A stretch of DNA of 32,664 nucleotides from Opitutia bacterium (GTDB lineage: Bacteria > Verrucomicrobiota > Verrucomicrobiia > Opitutales > Seribacteraceae), in assembly GCA_002721705.1 (NCBI GenBank), contig PBLJ01000057.1:1-32664 (forward strand), in the 5' to 3' direction. Below, piece after piece: positions 1 to 7,109 of this stretch. Under the pieces are notes generated by a model, which was not told the DNA's origin, did no database searches, and saw only the letters and a list, made by a program, of their open reading frames with translations. Each line of letters starts with the position of its first letter. The first letter of the stretch is position 1. The translations under genes and the position numbers were made by a program.

Positions 1-100
1 CCACAAGCGGATCGAGTTCTTCGATGTCTTTCTTCGCATTCTCTTCTTGGGCGAAAACCAGAGAAGCGGAAATCATTAATGTAATAGTGATGTGTTTCAT
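1..100 (-). CDS. N-terminal fragment of exported protein, probably TonB-dependent receptor
   Basis: The gene runs off the left edge of the window; only the first 33 codons are visible, starting with ATG at 98-100 on the minus strand. The translation begins with a short signal peptide (MKHITITLMISASLVFAQ) followed by EENAKKDIEELDPLV. A Glu-Leu-Asp-Pro-Leu-Val segment just after the signal peptide is what one expects of the TonB box (LDPLVVTA type) of Verrucomicrobia TonB-dependent receptors, so an outer-membrane receptor is the best guess. The small His/Cys-rich gene at 234-584 lies upstream on the same strand and may be co-transcribed. The assignment is inferred from a very short stretch; any exported protein remains possible. 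Confidence 0.45.
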   Translation of the reverse strand, partial: MKHITITLMISASLVFAQEENAKKDIEELDPLV

Positions 101-233
101 AATAATAAGTTGGGAATTAATTGTTCAGGGAAACCACTTGTTATTCGGGCGAGTGAAATCTCACTGCGTAGAGGCTTCCCTCAAAGGGTTAGGGTAAAGT
201 TAGCGCCAAAAGAAACGGCGCGACCAGGGATGC

Positions 234-584
234 TTATCCCAAAAGAGGAGGTCCCCTAGCATCAAAGGGACTACTCCTGTCCCTGTTGCCATAAGGAACA
301 GAATCGAGGAGCGGAATCTTGCATTCGATCAACCCTGAGTCGGGCACGAAAACAATGGAGTGCGAAAGCTCTGAGCTTTCGCTGAAGAGAACCACCGGAC
401 ATTTGCTTTCCGGCAACTCTCCTTCTTCCTTCCCATGAGAATGACAGGGGGAGTGGTGGGAGCCCTGAGAACAATCTTCCTCGTAATGAAAAATCGCATT
501 GTGCAAATCAGGAGAAGCTGCCGAAAGAATCAGCAGGATGTGCGTGGCCAAAAAGGCCAAAGCTAATCTCCGTTGTTTACGCAT
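234..584 (-). CDS. Small exported His/Cys-rich protein, possible metal-related DUF2946-like
   Basis: This is a 116-residue protein with an N-terminal hydrophobic segment (residues 7-22, after MRKQRR), consistent with a signal peptide or anchor. A His/Cys cluster follows at residues 38-50 (C38, H43, H44, C47, H48, H50), then KCPVVLF at 61-67 and a C-terminal RGPP motif at 110-113. That arrangement (His/Cys cluster, CPV, terminal R-[AG]-P-P) recalls small exported proteins found beside TonB receptors and metal transporters; the family link is from memory and not proven. The frame stays open upstream to 749, but the start at 584 places the hydrophobic segment at the N-terminus and is preferred. 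The next gene on the strand looks like a TonB receptor. Metal binding is inferred from the residues only. Confidence 0.6.
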   Translation of the reverse strand: MRKQRRLALAFLATHILLILSAASPDLHNAIFHYEEDCSQGSHHSPCHSHGKEEGELPESKCPVVLFSESSELSHSIVFVPDSGLIECKIPLLDSVPYGNRDRSSPFDARGPPLLG

Positions 585-606
585 AAAGGGGAAAAAATGG
601 CTTAAA

Positions 607-621
607 TGCAAATGGCTTGCA
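607..621. promoter_or_regulatory. Palindrome TGCAA-N5-TTGCA, candidate operator
   Basis: A perfect 5-bp inverted repeat (TGCAA, ATGGC, TTGCA) in AT-rich DNA lies 22 bp upstream of the start of the His/Cys-rich gene at 584, in the divergent intergenic region. The size and location suit a dimeric repressor. Because the downstream genes look metal-related, a Fur/Zur-type regulator is a reasonable guess, but the regulator cannot be named from the sequence. Confidence 0.35.
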
Positions 622-679
622 ATAATAATTTCAGGATGAATCCAGCCATTAAGAGCAACCCAGAAATAGCTTCCCATAT

Positions 680-688
680 ATTGTACCA
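680..688 (-). promoter_or_regulatory. Candidate extended -10 element for the His/Cys-rich gene
   Basis: On the minus strand the bases read TGGTACAAT, an extended -10 (TGn plus TACAAT). It would start transcription near 672 and give a leader of about 88 nt that contains the palindrome at 607-621. No good -35 is visible, and the element overlaps the plus-strand -35 candidate. Confidence 0.2.
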
Positions 689-709
689 AGGATAGATTGA
701 AGAGATAAA
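681..709 (+). promoter_or_regulatory. Candidate sigma70-like promoter for the esterase gene
   Basis: TTGTAC (681-686), a 17-bp spacer and GATAAA (704-709) give a sigma70-like arrangement. Transcription would start near 716, about 45 bp before the ATG at 763. Consensus match is moderate and there is no further support. Confidence 0.3.
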
Positions 710-762
710 TGGATCGTTGAGCATTCGTCTGAAACAACTCACCCCTCACTCCAAGAGAAAGT

Positions 763-1680
763 ATGAAGTTATTCCTTTATCCATTAGCCCTAGCGTTCCT
801 GTGCGGACATGCTCATGCCCAGAAAAAAACATCGGGCTATGCTTCCACGGTTCCCAAGCCGACTGTATCGGAAATCGTTTACGGGACGCACGAGAGAAAC
901 GTTCTAGATTTCTGGAAGGCGAAATCAGATGAGCCCACCCCGGTGGCCTTCGTCATCCACGGTGGCGGATGGAAAGGAGGATCGAAGGAGCGATTGGACC
1001 GATTCGCCGATCCCAATGCCTTGCTCAAAGCAGGCATCTCGGTTGTGGCGATCAATTACCGCTACGTCACCAGTTCGGAAAAACCACCGGTCAAGGCACC
1101 ACTCCATGATGCCGCCCGTGCCTTGCAATTCGTCCGCAGCAAGGCGAAGGCGTGGAACTTGGACAAGAAGCGGATCGGGGCAGCAGGAGGATCCGCGGGA
1201 GCTTGCTCCAGCCTTTGGCTTGCCTTTCACGATGACTTAGCCGACCCCAAGAGCAAGGACCCGGTGGCAAGGGAATCCTCCCGTTTGTCCTGCGCCGCAG
1301 TGACCGGAGCGCAAACAACGCTCGACCCGAAGCAAATGGTGGAGTGGACACCCAACAGCCGCTACGGCGGACATGCCTTCGGGTTGAGGTCCTTTGCGGA
1401 TTTCCTCAAGCAACGTGAAAAGATCCTGCCCTGGATCGCCGAATATTCACCCTACGCCTTGGTGTCCAAGGACGATCCCCCAGTGTACTTGATCTACAGA
1501 GCTCCTCCAGCCATCGGCAAAGCCCAGAAAGACCCCACTCACACCTCGAACTTCGGGGTGAAACTGCAGGAGCATTGCAAGACGAAGGGAGTAACTTGCG
1601 AACTCGTCTACCCGGGTCAAGCCAAGGTGAAGCACGAGACACCAACCGCCTTTCTCATCTCGCAACTAAAAGGCAAGTGA
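763..1680 (+). CDS. Exported alpha/beta hydrolase (carboxylesterase, BD-FAE-like)
   Basis: This is a 305-residue protein with a clear signal peptide (residues 1-19, ending AHA-Q). The alpha/beta-hydrolase hallmarks are present: the oxyanion-hole motif HGGGW at 66-70 and the nucleophile elbow GGSAG at 142-146 with Ser144. Near the C-terminus an Asp pair at 237-238 (KDDPPVYLIY) and His291 (VKHETP) are candidate triad members; His260 is the alternative base. The order and length fit esterases of the acetyl- or feruloyl-esterase group. It is followed after 52 bp by a sulfatase on the same strand, which suggests removal of acyl groups from a sulfated glycan; the true substrate is unknown. The ATG at 763 is preceded by a purine-rich stretch and puts the signal peptide at the N-terminus. 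Confidence 0.85.
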   Translation: MKLFLYPLALAFLCGHAHAQKKTSGYASTVPKPTVSEIVYGTHERNVLDFWKAKSDEPTPVAFVIHGGGWKGGSKERLDRFADPNALLKAGISVVAINYRYVTSSEKPPVKAPLHDAARALQFVRSKAKAWNLDKKRIGAAGGSAGACSSLWLAFHDDLADPKSKDPVARESSRLSCAAVTGAQTTLDPKQMVEWTPNSRYGGHAFGLRSFADFLKQREKILPWIAEYSPYALVSKDDPPVYLIYRAPPAIGKAQKDPTHTSNFGVKLQEHCKTKGVTCELVYPGQAKVKHETPTAFLISQLKGK

Positions 1681-1732
1681 GGGGACCGCATAGGAAGCCT
1701 GTAAGAAGAATCAGCTTCTCTACGTAAACAGG

Positions 1733-3115
1733 ATGAAGCGTTTCCTTGGCTTGAGTTTCACTTTGTTTGTCCTGATGGCATTGGACGCTCGTTCCAAGCC
1801 CAACGTATTGCTCATCGTGACGGATGACCAGCGTTCCGACACCATTGCGTCCCTCGGCAACGAAATCATCGATACGCCCAACTTGGACCGCTTGGTCAAG
1901 TGGGGCACGACTTTTGAACAGGCCACCTGCGCTAATCCTCTCTGTGTGCCGAGCCGGGCGGAGATCCTCACCGGGTGTTCCAGTTTCCGCAACGGGGTTC
2001 TTGGAATGGGCGGAGAACGCATCGATCCCAAGCTTACACTCCTGCCGACAGCAATGGCTTCCTCCGGATACCATGCTTGGTACAGCGGCAAATGGATGAA
2101 CGACGGGAAACCACTGACCCGGGGGTATCACGAAACGCAAGGACTCTTCGGCAGCGGCGGCGGCACTTGGAAGAAAGGCGAAATCATTCTCGGACGAAAG
2201 GGCCGACCCGTCACCGGGTACCGCAACTGGACCTTCAAAGATGCAAAAGGCAAACCGGAGTTGGACAAAGGAATCGGGCTCACCCCATTGACCGACAAAT
2301 ACGTCGCGGACGGCGCGTTGAAATTCCTGAAGCGTAAAACAGACAAACCATTCTTTCTTCACGTCAATTTCACCGGCCCGCATGATCCGTTGATTTATCC
2401 TCCCGGCTATGAGGACAAATACAAGCCCGCCGATTTGAAACTTCCGCCTAATTTCCTGCCGAGGCATCCCTTTGACCATGGCAATTTCGAGGGGCGAGAC
2501 GAACAGCTGTTGCCGTGGCCGCGGACCAAGGAAGACGTTCTCGATGAGCTCTCCGTTTATTATGCGGTGATCGACCACATCGACAAGCAAGTGGGGCGAA
2601 TTATCGGGCAACTGCGAGCCGACGGACGCTTGAAGAACACCTACGTCATCTTCACCAGCGACCACGGACTGGCCTTGGGAAGCCATGGCCTCATGGGCAA
2701 GCAGAACATGTATGAGCACACCATTCGCGTGCCCTTGGTGATTGCGGGTCCAAAGGTACCCGCAGGCAAGCGAAGCGACGCTCTGTGCTACCTGCGGGAC
2801 CTTTATCCCACGATTTGCGACCTCGCGGGAATAGCGATCCCCGAGAGCGTTGAGGGGAAAAGCCTGAAGCCTGTCATCATAGGGAAACAGGATGCCATTT
2901 ACTCCGAGATATACGGATATTTTCGGGACAAGCAGAGGATGGTGCGGAACACGCGCTACAAGCTGATCCATTATCCACACCTCGACCGTCACCAACTGTT
3001 CGATCTGCAGAAAGACCCCCATGAAAGGAACGACCTCAGCGGCGACAAGCGCCACAACAAGGTATTACGAGAGCTGCAGGATAAATTGGCTACTTGGCTT
3101 GACCGTAACGATTGA
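1733..3115 (+). CDS. Exported S1-type sulfatase
   Basis: This 460-residue protein is a formylglycine-dependent sulfatase. After a signal peptide (about residues 1-20) come the metal-binding Asp pair in VTDDQ (29-33), the modification motif CVPSR at 71-75 (Cys71 would become formylglycine), SGKW at 118-121, GPHDP at 215-219 and the second metal site TSDHG at 308-312. The C-terminal part has the usual FDLQKDPHERNDL segment. The combination of CxPSR with the later SHG...GKQNMYEHTIRVPL block resembles the iduronate-2-sulfatase or choline-sulfatase side of the family, but the substrate cannot be read from this. It sits between an esterase and a Gfo/Idh/MocA oxidoreductase in the same direction (52-bp and 42-bp gaps), a likely operon. 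A sulfatase-maturating enzyme must lie elsewhere. Confidence 0.93.
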   Translation: MKRFLGLSFTLFVLMALDARSKPNVLLIVTDDQRSDTIASLGNEIIDTPNLDRLVKWGTTFEQATCANPLCVPSRAEILTGCSSFRNGVLGMGGERIDPKLTLLPTAMASSGYHAWYSGKWMNDGKPLTRGYHETQGLFGSGGGTWKKGEIILGRKGRPVTGYRNWTFKDAKGKPELDKGIGLTPLTDKYVADGALKFLKRKTDKPFFLHVNFTGPHDPLIYPPGYEDKYKPADLKLPPNFLPRHPFDHGNFEGRDEQLLPWPRTKEDVLDELSVYYAVIDHIDKQVGRIIGQLRADGRLKNTYVIFTSDHGLALGSHGLMGKQNMYEHTIRVPLVIAGPKVPAGKRSDALCYLRDLYPTICDLAGIAIPESVEGKSLKPVIIGKQDAIYSEIYGYFRDKQRMVRNTRYKLIHYPHLDRHQLFDLQKDPHERNDLSGDKRHNKVLRELQDKLATWLDRND

Positions 3116-3157
3116 GTGGGCAAAGGTCACTTCACCTCACAACCTCTTGGTCCAGTC

Positions 3158-4195
3158 ATGAAGCGCAGGAAATTCATTGCAAGCTCAGCCACTGCTCTAG
3201 TTGCCGCAAATAGCTATGCTCAGGCGAAACAACCCCGCATACGCATCGGTCAAATTGGGTTGGCCCACCCCCATGCATCGGGAAAATTGAGAGCGATCCA
3301 GTCCCTGTCCGAGGTCTATGAGCTGGTCGGAGTGGTGGAACCCGACTCGTCGCTTCGCAAAAGGGCCAAGGGGGTGAACTTCGTTTCCATGGACCAACTC
3401 ATGAGCGCAAAGGGACTCCAAGCGGTGGCGATCGAGACCCGTGTGAAAGACTTGGTGACCACGGCTCTTCCGGTGATCGAAGCAGGCAAGCATATCCACT
3501 TGGACAAACCAGCCGGCCCATCTCTCGCGCCCTTCAAGAAACTGCTGCAGTCCGCCGAAAGGCAAAACATCGTGGTACAGATGGGCTATATGCTCCGCTA
3601 CAATTCCGCCTTCGCGTTCATGTTCAAGGCTATCCGTGAGGGATGGTTTGGCGAGATCATGGAGATTGACGCCATGATGGGAAAGAAAGCCGGAGACGCC
3701 ATGCGAAAGGAACTGGCTGCGTTTCCCGGAGGTGGTTTCTTTGAGCTCGCCTGCCATATCCTGGACGCCGCCATGCATATCTTGGGCAAACCAACGGCGG
3801 TCCACGGATTCAACTTGCGCACGCGAGAAAAGGACGACGACGACTTTGCCGACAACCAACTGGCGGTGCTTCAATACGAGAAGGCCACTGCCAACCTGCG
3901 CTGCAACCACAATGATCCCTTTGGTTCCCCAAGGCGGAGGTTCAATGTCGCCGGCACCAAAGGGGGTATGGAGATTCAACCTCTGGAATCAGGCCGATTC
4001 ATCCTGAATTTGGACCAAGACCGCGGGGAATACAAGAAGGGCACACAAATGGTACAGCTCAAGGGAGGACGAAGCTACGTAGCCGAATTCAGCGACTTGG
4101 CGAAGGTCATTCGAGGTGAAAAGAAATTCGAATGGTCCTACCAACATGATCTCGACGTACACGAAACTCTGCTAAAGATTTGCGGAATGAATTGA
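3158..4195 (+). CDS. Exported Gfo/Idh/MocA-family oxidoreductase
   Basis: This 345-residue NAD(P)-dependent sugar oxidoreductase-like protein begins MKRRKFIASSATALVAANSYA, a twin-arginine (Tat) type signal, so it is probably exported folded with its cofactor. The dinucleotide-binding start is IRIGQIGLAHPHA (28-40), a slightly divergent Rossmann loop. The family's DKP motif is at 116-118, and a GGGFFELACHILDAAMHILG block at 191-210 supplies the conserved His/Asp region (H200, D203, H207). The frame is open with a GTG at 3116 directly after the sulfatase stop, but the ATG at 3158 places the Tat signal correctly and is chosen. Together with the preceding sulfatase it fits modification of desulfated sugars; the substrate is not predictable. 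Confidence 0.9.
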   Translation: MKRRKFIASSATALVAANSYAQAKQPRIRIGQIGLAHPHASGKLRAIQSLSEVYELVGVVEPDSSLRKRAKGVNFVSMDQLMSAKGLQAVAIETRVKDLVTTALPVIEAGKHIHLDKPAGPSLAPFKKLLQSAERQNIVVQMGYMLRYNSAFAFMFKAIREGWFGEIMEIDAMMGKKAGDAMRKELAAFPGGGFFELACHILDAAMHILGKPTAVHGFNLRTREKDDDDFADNQLAVLQYEKATANLRCNHNDPFGSPRRRFNVAGTKGGMEIQPLESGRFILNLDQDRGEYKKGTQMVQLKGGRSYVAEFSDLAKVIRGEKKFEWSYQHDLDVHETLLKICGMN

Positions 4196-4235
4196 TCTCG
4201 AAAGCGAGTACAGCCCTTAATTACAACAGTCTGGA

Positions 4236-7109
4236 ATGATACACAAAGTAACAGGAAGTTCACTGGCGAGAGCCACGATGCTGCTTTCCCTTTTGCTGCC
4301 TTTCGACATTTGGGCGAAGGAAACGCTTCCGCTCCATGACTGGGCCTTTTCCCAAGAGAAAATTGCCGCCCAATCCATCACCCCGATCCGCGGCGCCCTC
4401 AAAGGGCAACTGGAGAAACAAGCTGCGGCTTCGCCCATGGGACTCCGTCTCGACGGAGACAACAGCATGGACGTCCCGGGTATGACCGCAGCCCAGTTGC
4501 CATCCCGAAACATAACCGCGGAAGCTTGGGTCTCGCTCGATACGGGAATCCGTTGGGGGGCAATCGTCGCTTATTTTCAGGACAATGGTTCCTATGAAAA
4601 AGGATGGGTTCTCGGCTACAATGAGAAGAACTTCGTACTTTCCGTTTCAAACGAATCGAAACTCCACACAATCACTTCCCGAGCAGCTTTTGAAAAGGAA
4701 AAGTGGTACCATGTCGTCGGCACCTACGATGGAAAGACCATGAAGCTGTACGTGAATGGCGTGGAAGAAGCATCCGGCAACGCAGCCAACGGGGACATCG
4801 CCTACCCCGAGCAAGCCTACTATACGGTTGGAGCCTACCGTGATAAGGATGAATTCTTCCGCATGAAGGGAACCGTTCACAGTGCCCGACTCTATGGGAA
4901 AACACTCGATCCAACGGAAATCCTGGCGCTCCATGCCAAGGGGAAATCCATTTTCCCCAAAGGGCTGACCTACAGTGTAAAACCGCATCTGCGCTTTGAC
5001 TCGCCGGGATCCGCAACCGTTTACTGGGAAAGCGACGAACCCGGTAGCGCCATCCTTCATTATGGCGTTGGAGACAACCTGGGCCACGAAGTACGAAGCA
5101 CCACTCCAACCCGCAACCATTCGTTGACCATCGATGGGCTGGAACCAGGTCAGTTGTATCACTACCGGATTACCATGGTGGCATCATCGGGCGTGAAAAC
5201 TACGGGGGCAACTTATGAACTGGACATGCGCATGAATTTTGCCGTTCCCGCCATGCCCAGGAGAACCGCAAAGGAAATGACCCAGATGAGCCAAGTGGCC
5301 GGGGAAATCATCCGGGAAAGCAAGGTCAACCGTGGCGTATGCGTGGTCTATGGTTTCGGATCGGGGCAACTGGCATACGAACTGGCCATGCAGAGCGACT
5401 TGGTTGTCTTTGGGTTCGACGACAACCGGGACCGCGTAGACAAAGCCCGCAAATGGCTATACGAAAAGGGTATCTATGGAAGCCGTGTATCCGTCCGCTA
5501 CGTCGATAGTCTGGATGAACTTCCGGTCACCGGGAACATCGCCAATCTTTTGGTCTCGGAAACCATACTGAACACCAAGGACTGCCCCGGAAATGCCGGT
5601 GAAGTGAATCGTCTGCTCCGTCCGGGAGGAGGCGTAGCCATCCTCGGACAACCGACCAACGCCACGGCAGGAGCGTCACCTGATAGGATTGCCGAATGGT
5701 TGAAGGATCATGAGGTCAAAAACACAAGGGCTACGGGTGGTAAATGGTTCAAGGTCGAACCGGGTCCAATAGCCGACAGTGGAGAATGGACCCATCAATA
5801 TGGCAATGCGGGCAACACCACCTCCAGCAACGAGAAATTGGGAGGGGCCACCGCAACCACCGACCTTGAGGTGCAATGGGTTGGGCGACCGGGGGCCGAC
5901 TTTGGTATTGATAGAAACCCCCGGATGCCGGCTCCGCTTTCTTCTTGGGGGCGCCTGTTTCACCAAGGCATGAACCGGATGATTGCCTTGGATGCATACA
6001 ACGGCTCCGCGTTGTGGAGTCTGGAAATACCCGACCTTCGGAGAGTGAACATGCCGCGTGATGCCAGCAACTGGTGCACGGATGGGGAAGCGCTCTTCGT
6101 CGCAGTAAAAGACCGGTGCTGGGAAGTGGATGCCGCCACCGGCCATCGCAGGGCGGCTCACAAGATGCCATCCGCCTACTCGGCAGAGACTCACGACTGG
6201 GGATACGTCGCGCAAGACGGCGACCTTTTCTATGGTAGCGCGGTCAAGAGAAACAGCTCCTATACCGCTTTCTTTGGGGGTGCCATGTGGTATGACAAAA
6301 GGGAACCAAAGTCTGCTGCCAAAGTCTGCAGCGAAGGAGTCTTCGCCATCAACAAGACGAACAAGAAGCTTGTTTGGAGTTACCAAGGAGGAGCCGTCCT
6401 CAACCCCACGATCTCGATTCGCGACAACAAGATTTTCTTTGTGGAATCGAGAAACCCCGAGATTCTCAAGCAAGCCACCGGTAGGCTTCATGGCCCCAAC
6501 CTCTGGAAAGACCAGTTCCTCGTGGCCCTGGATGGCTACACCGGCAAAAAGCTTTGGGAAGAACCCATCGACACCGCTGACGGAACGGTTGTCTTCTATA
6601 TGATGGCTACGGAGCACGGGCTCGTGATCGAGTCATCGACCAGCGGCAAGTACCATCTCTACAATTACAACTTGGAGACGGGAAAGCAACAATGGGAAAC
6701 GGTCAACAATTGGCCAAACGACCACCATAGCGGACATATGCAACATCCGGTCGCCGTAAATGATCGCCTGTTCCTCGAGCCCTCCGCCTTCGACCTCAAA
6801 ACTGGCAAAAAGGTGATCAACCAGATTGGCAAACGATCCGGATGCCACACTTACGTCGGTACCAAGGACGCGCTGATCTATCGCGGAAATGACAGACAGA
6901 TTGCCATGTGGGGGCAAGAGACACAAAAAGTGACTACTTGGAACCGACTACGCCCTAGCTGCTGGCTGAGTGTGGTCCCTGCGGCCGGAATGCTTCTCGT
7001 CCCCGAGGGAGGCGGCGGCTGCTCCTGCGGAGGATGGATGGAAACTTCCCTCGCCTTCCGCCCGCGTGTGAAGGCAAAGGAAACCAAGAAGAGCAAGGAG
7101 CAAGAATGA
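4236..7109 (+). CDS. Exported LamG / FN3-like / Rossmann (methyltransferase-like) / PQQ-propeller protein
   Basis: This 957-residue multidomain protein has a signal peptide at about residues 1-27 (hydrophobic core 15-26). Residues about 60-240 look like a LamG/concanavalin-A-like domain (ITAEAWVSL, WYHVVGTYDG, LYVNG). Residues about 246-330 resemble a fibronectin type III or purple-acid-phosphatase N-terminal domain (ATVYWESDEPGSAILHYG; GLEPGQLYHYRI). Residues about 345-500 resemble a Rossmann methyltransferase fold (VVYGFGSGQLAYELA, then FGFDDNRDRVDKAR and LRPGGGVAILG). Residues about 515-945 are a PQQ-like beta-propeller with repeated ALDxxxGxxLW units, ending in a Cys-rich GGGGCSCGGWMETSLAF block. 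Propeller plus Rossmann combinations occur in planctomycete/verrucomicrobial exported proteins of unknown function. Its stop overlaps the next start by 4 bp (ATGA), so the two are translationally coupled. Whether it binds PQQ or SAM is unknown. Confidence 0.88.
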   Translation: MIHKVTGSSLARATMLLSLLLPFDIWAKETLPLHDWAFSQEKIAAQSITPIRGALKGQLEKQAAASPMGLRLDGDNSMDVPGMTAAQLPSRNITAEAWVSLDTGIRWGAIVAYFQDNGSYEKGWVLGYNEKNFVLSVSNESKLHTITSRAAFEKEKWYHVVGTYDGKTMKLYVNGVEEASGNAANGDIAYPEQAYYTVGAYRDKDEFFRMKGTVHSARLYGKTLDPTEILALHAKGKSIFPKGLTYSVKPHLRFDSPGSATVYWESDEPGSAILHYGVGDNLGHEVRSTTPTRNHSLTIDGLEPGQLYHYRITMVASSGVKTTGATYELDMRMNFAVPAMPRRTAKEMTQMSQVAGEIIRESKVNRGVCVVYGFGSGQLAYELAMQSDLVVFGFDDNRDRVDKARKWLYEKGIYGSRVSVRYVDSLDELPVTGNIANLLVSETILNTKDCPGNAGEVNRLLRPGGGVAILGQPTNATAGASPDRIAEWLKDHEVKNTRATGGKWFKVEPGPIADSGEWTHQYGNAGNTTSSNEKLGGATATTDLEVQWVGRPGADFGIDRNPRMPAPLSSWGRLFHQGMNRMIALDAYNGSALWSLEIPDLRRVNMPRDASNWCTDGEALFVAVKDRCWEVDAATGHRRAAHKMPSAYSAETHDWGYVAQDGDLFYGSAVKRNSSYTAFFGGAMWYDKREPKSAAKVCSEGVFAINKTNKKLVWSYQGGAVLNPTISIRDNKIFFVESRNPEILKQATGRLHGPNLWKDQFLVALDGYTGKKLWEEPIDTADGTVVFYMMATEHGLVIESSTSGKYHLYNYNLETGKQQWETVNNWPNDHHSGHMQHPVAVNDRLFLEPSAFDLKTGKKVINQIGKRSGCHTYVGTKDALIYRGNDRQIAMWGQETQKVTTWNRLRPSCWLSVVPAAGMLLVPEGGGGCSCGGWMETSLAFRPRVKAKETKKSKEQE

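Noticed and set aside
585-749. N-terminal extension of the His/Cys-rich protein
   Set aside because: The extension covers the palindrome and candidate promoters and would bury the signal-like segment; the start at 584 is preferred.
1655-3055. Long open frame (466 codons) on the minus strand opposite the first sulfatase
   Set aside because: It mirrors the sulfatase codon by codon, has no recognisable domain or signal peptide, and the plus-strand frame has intact sulfatase motifs.
3116-3157. GTG start directly after the sulfatase stop for the Gfo/Idh/MocA gene
   Set aside because: It would put 14 residues in front of a well-formed Tat signal; the ATG at 3158 is better.
5676-6617. 313-codon antisense frame inside the multidomain propeller gene
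   Set aside because: Shadow of the plus-strand gene, with low-complexity composition and no domain.
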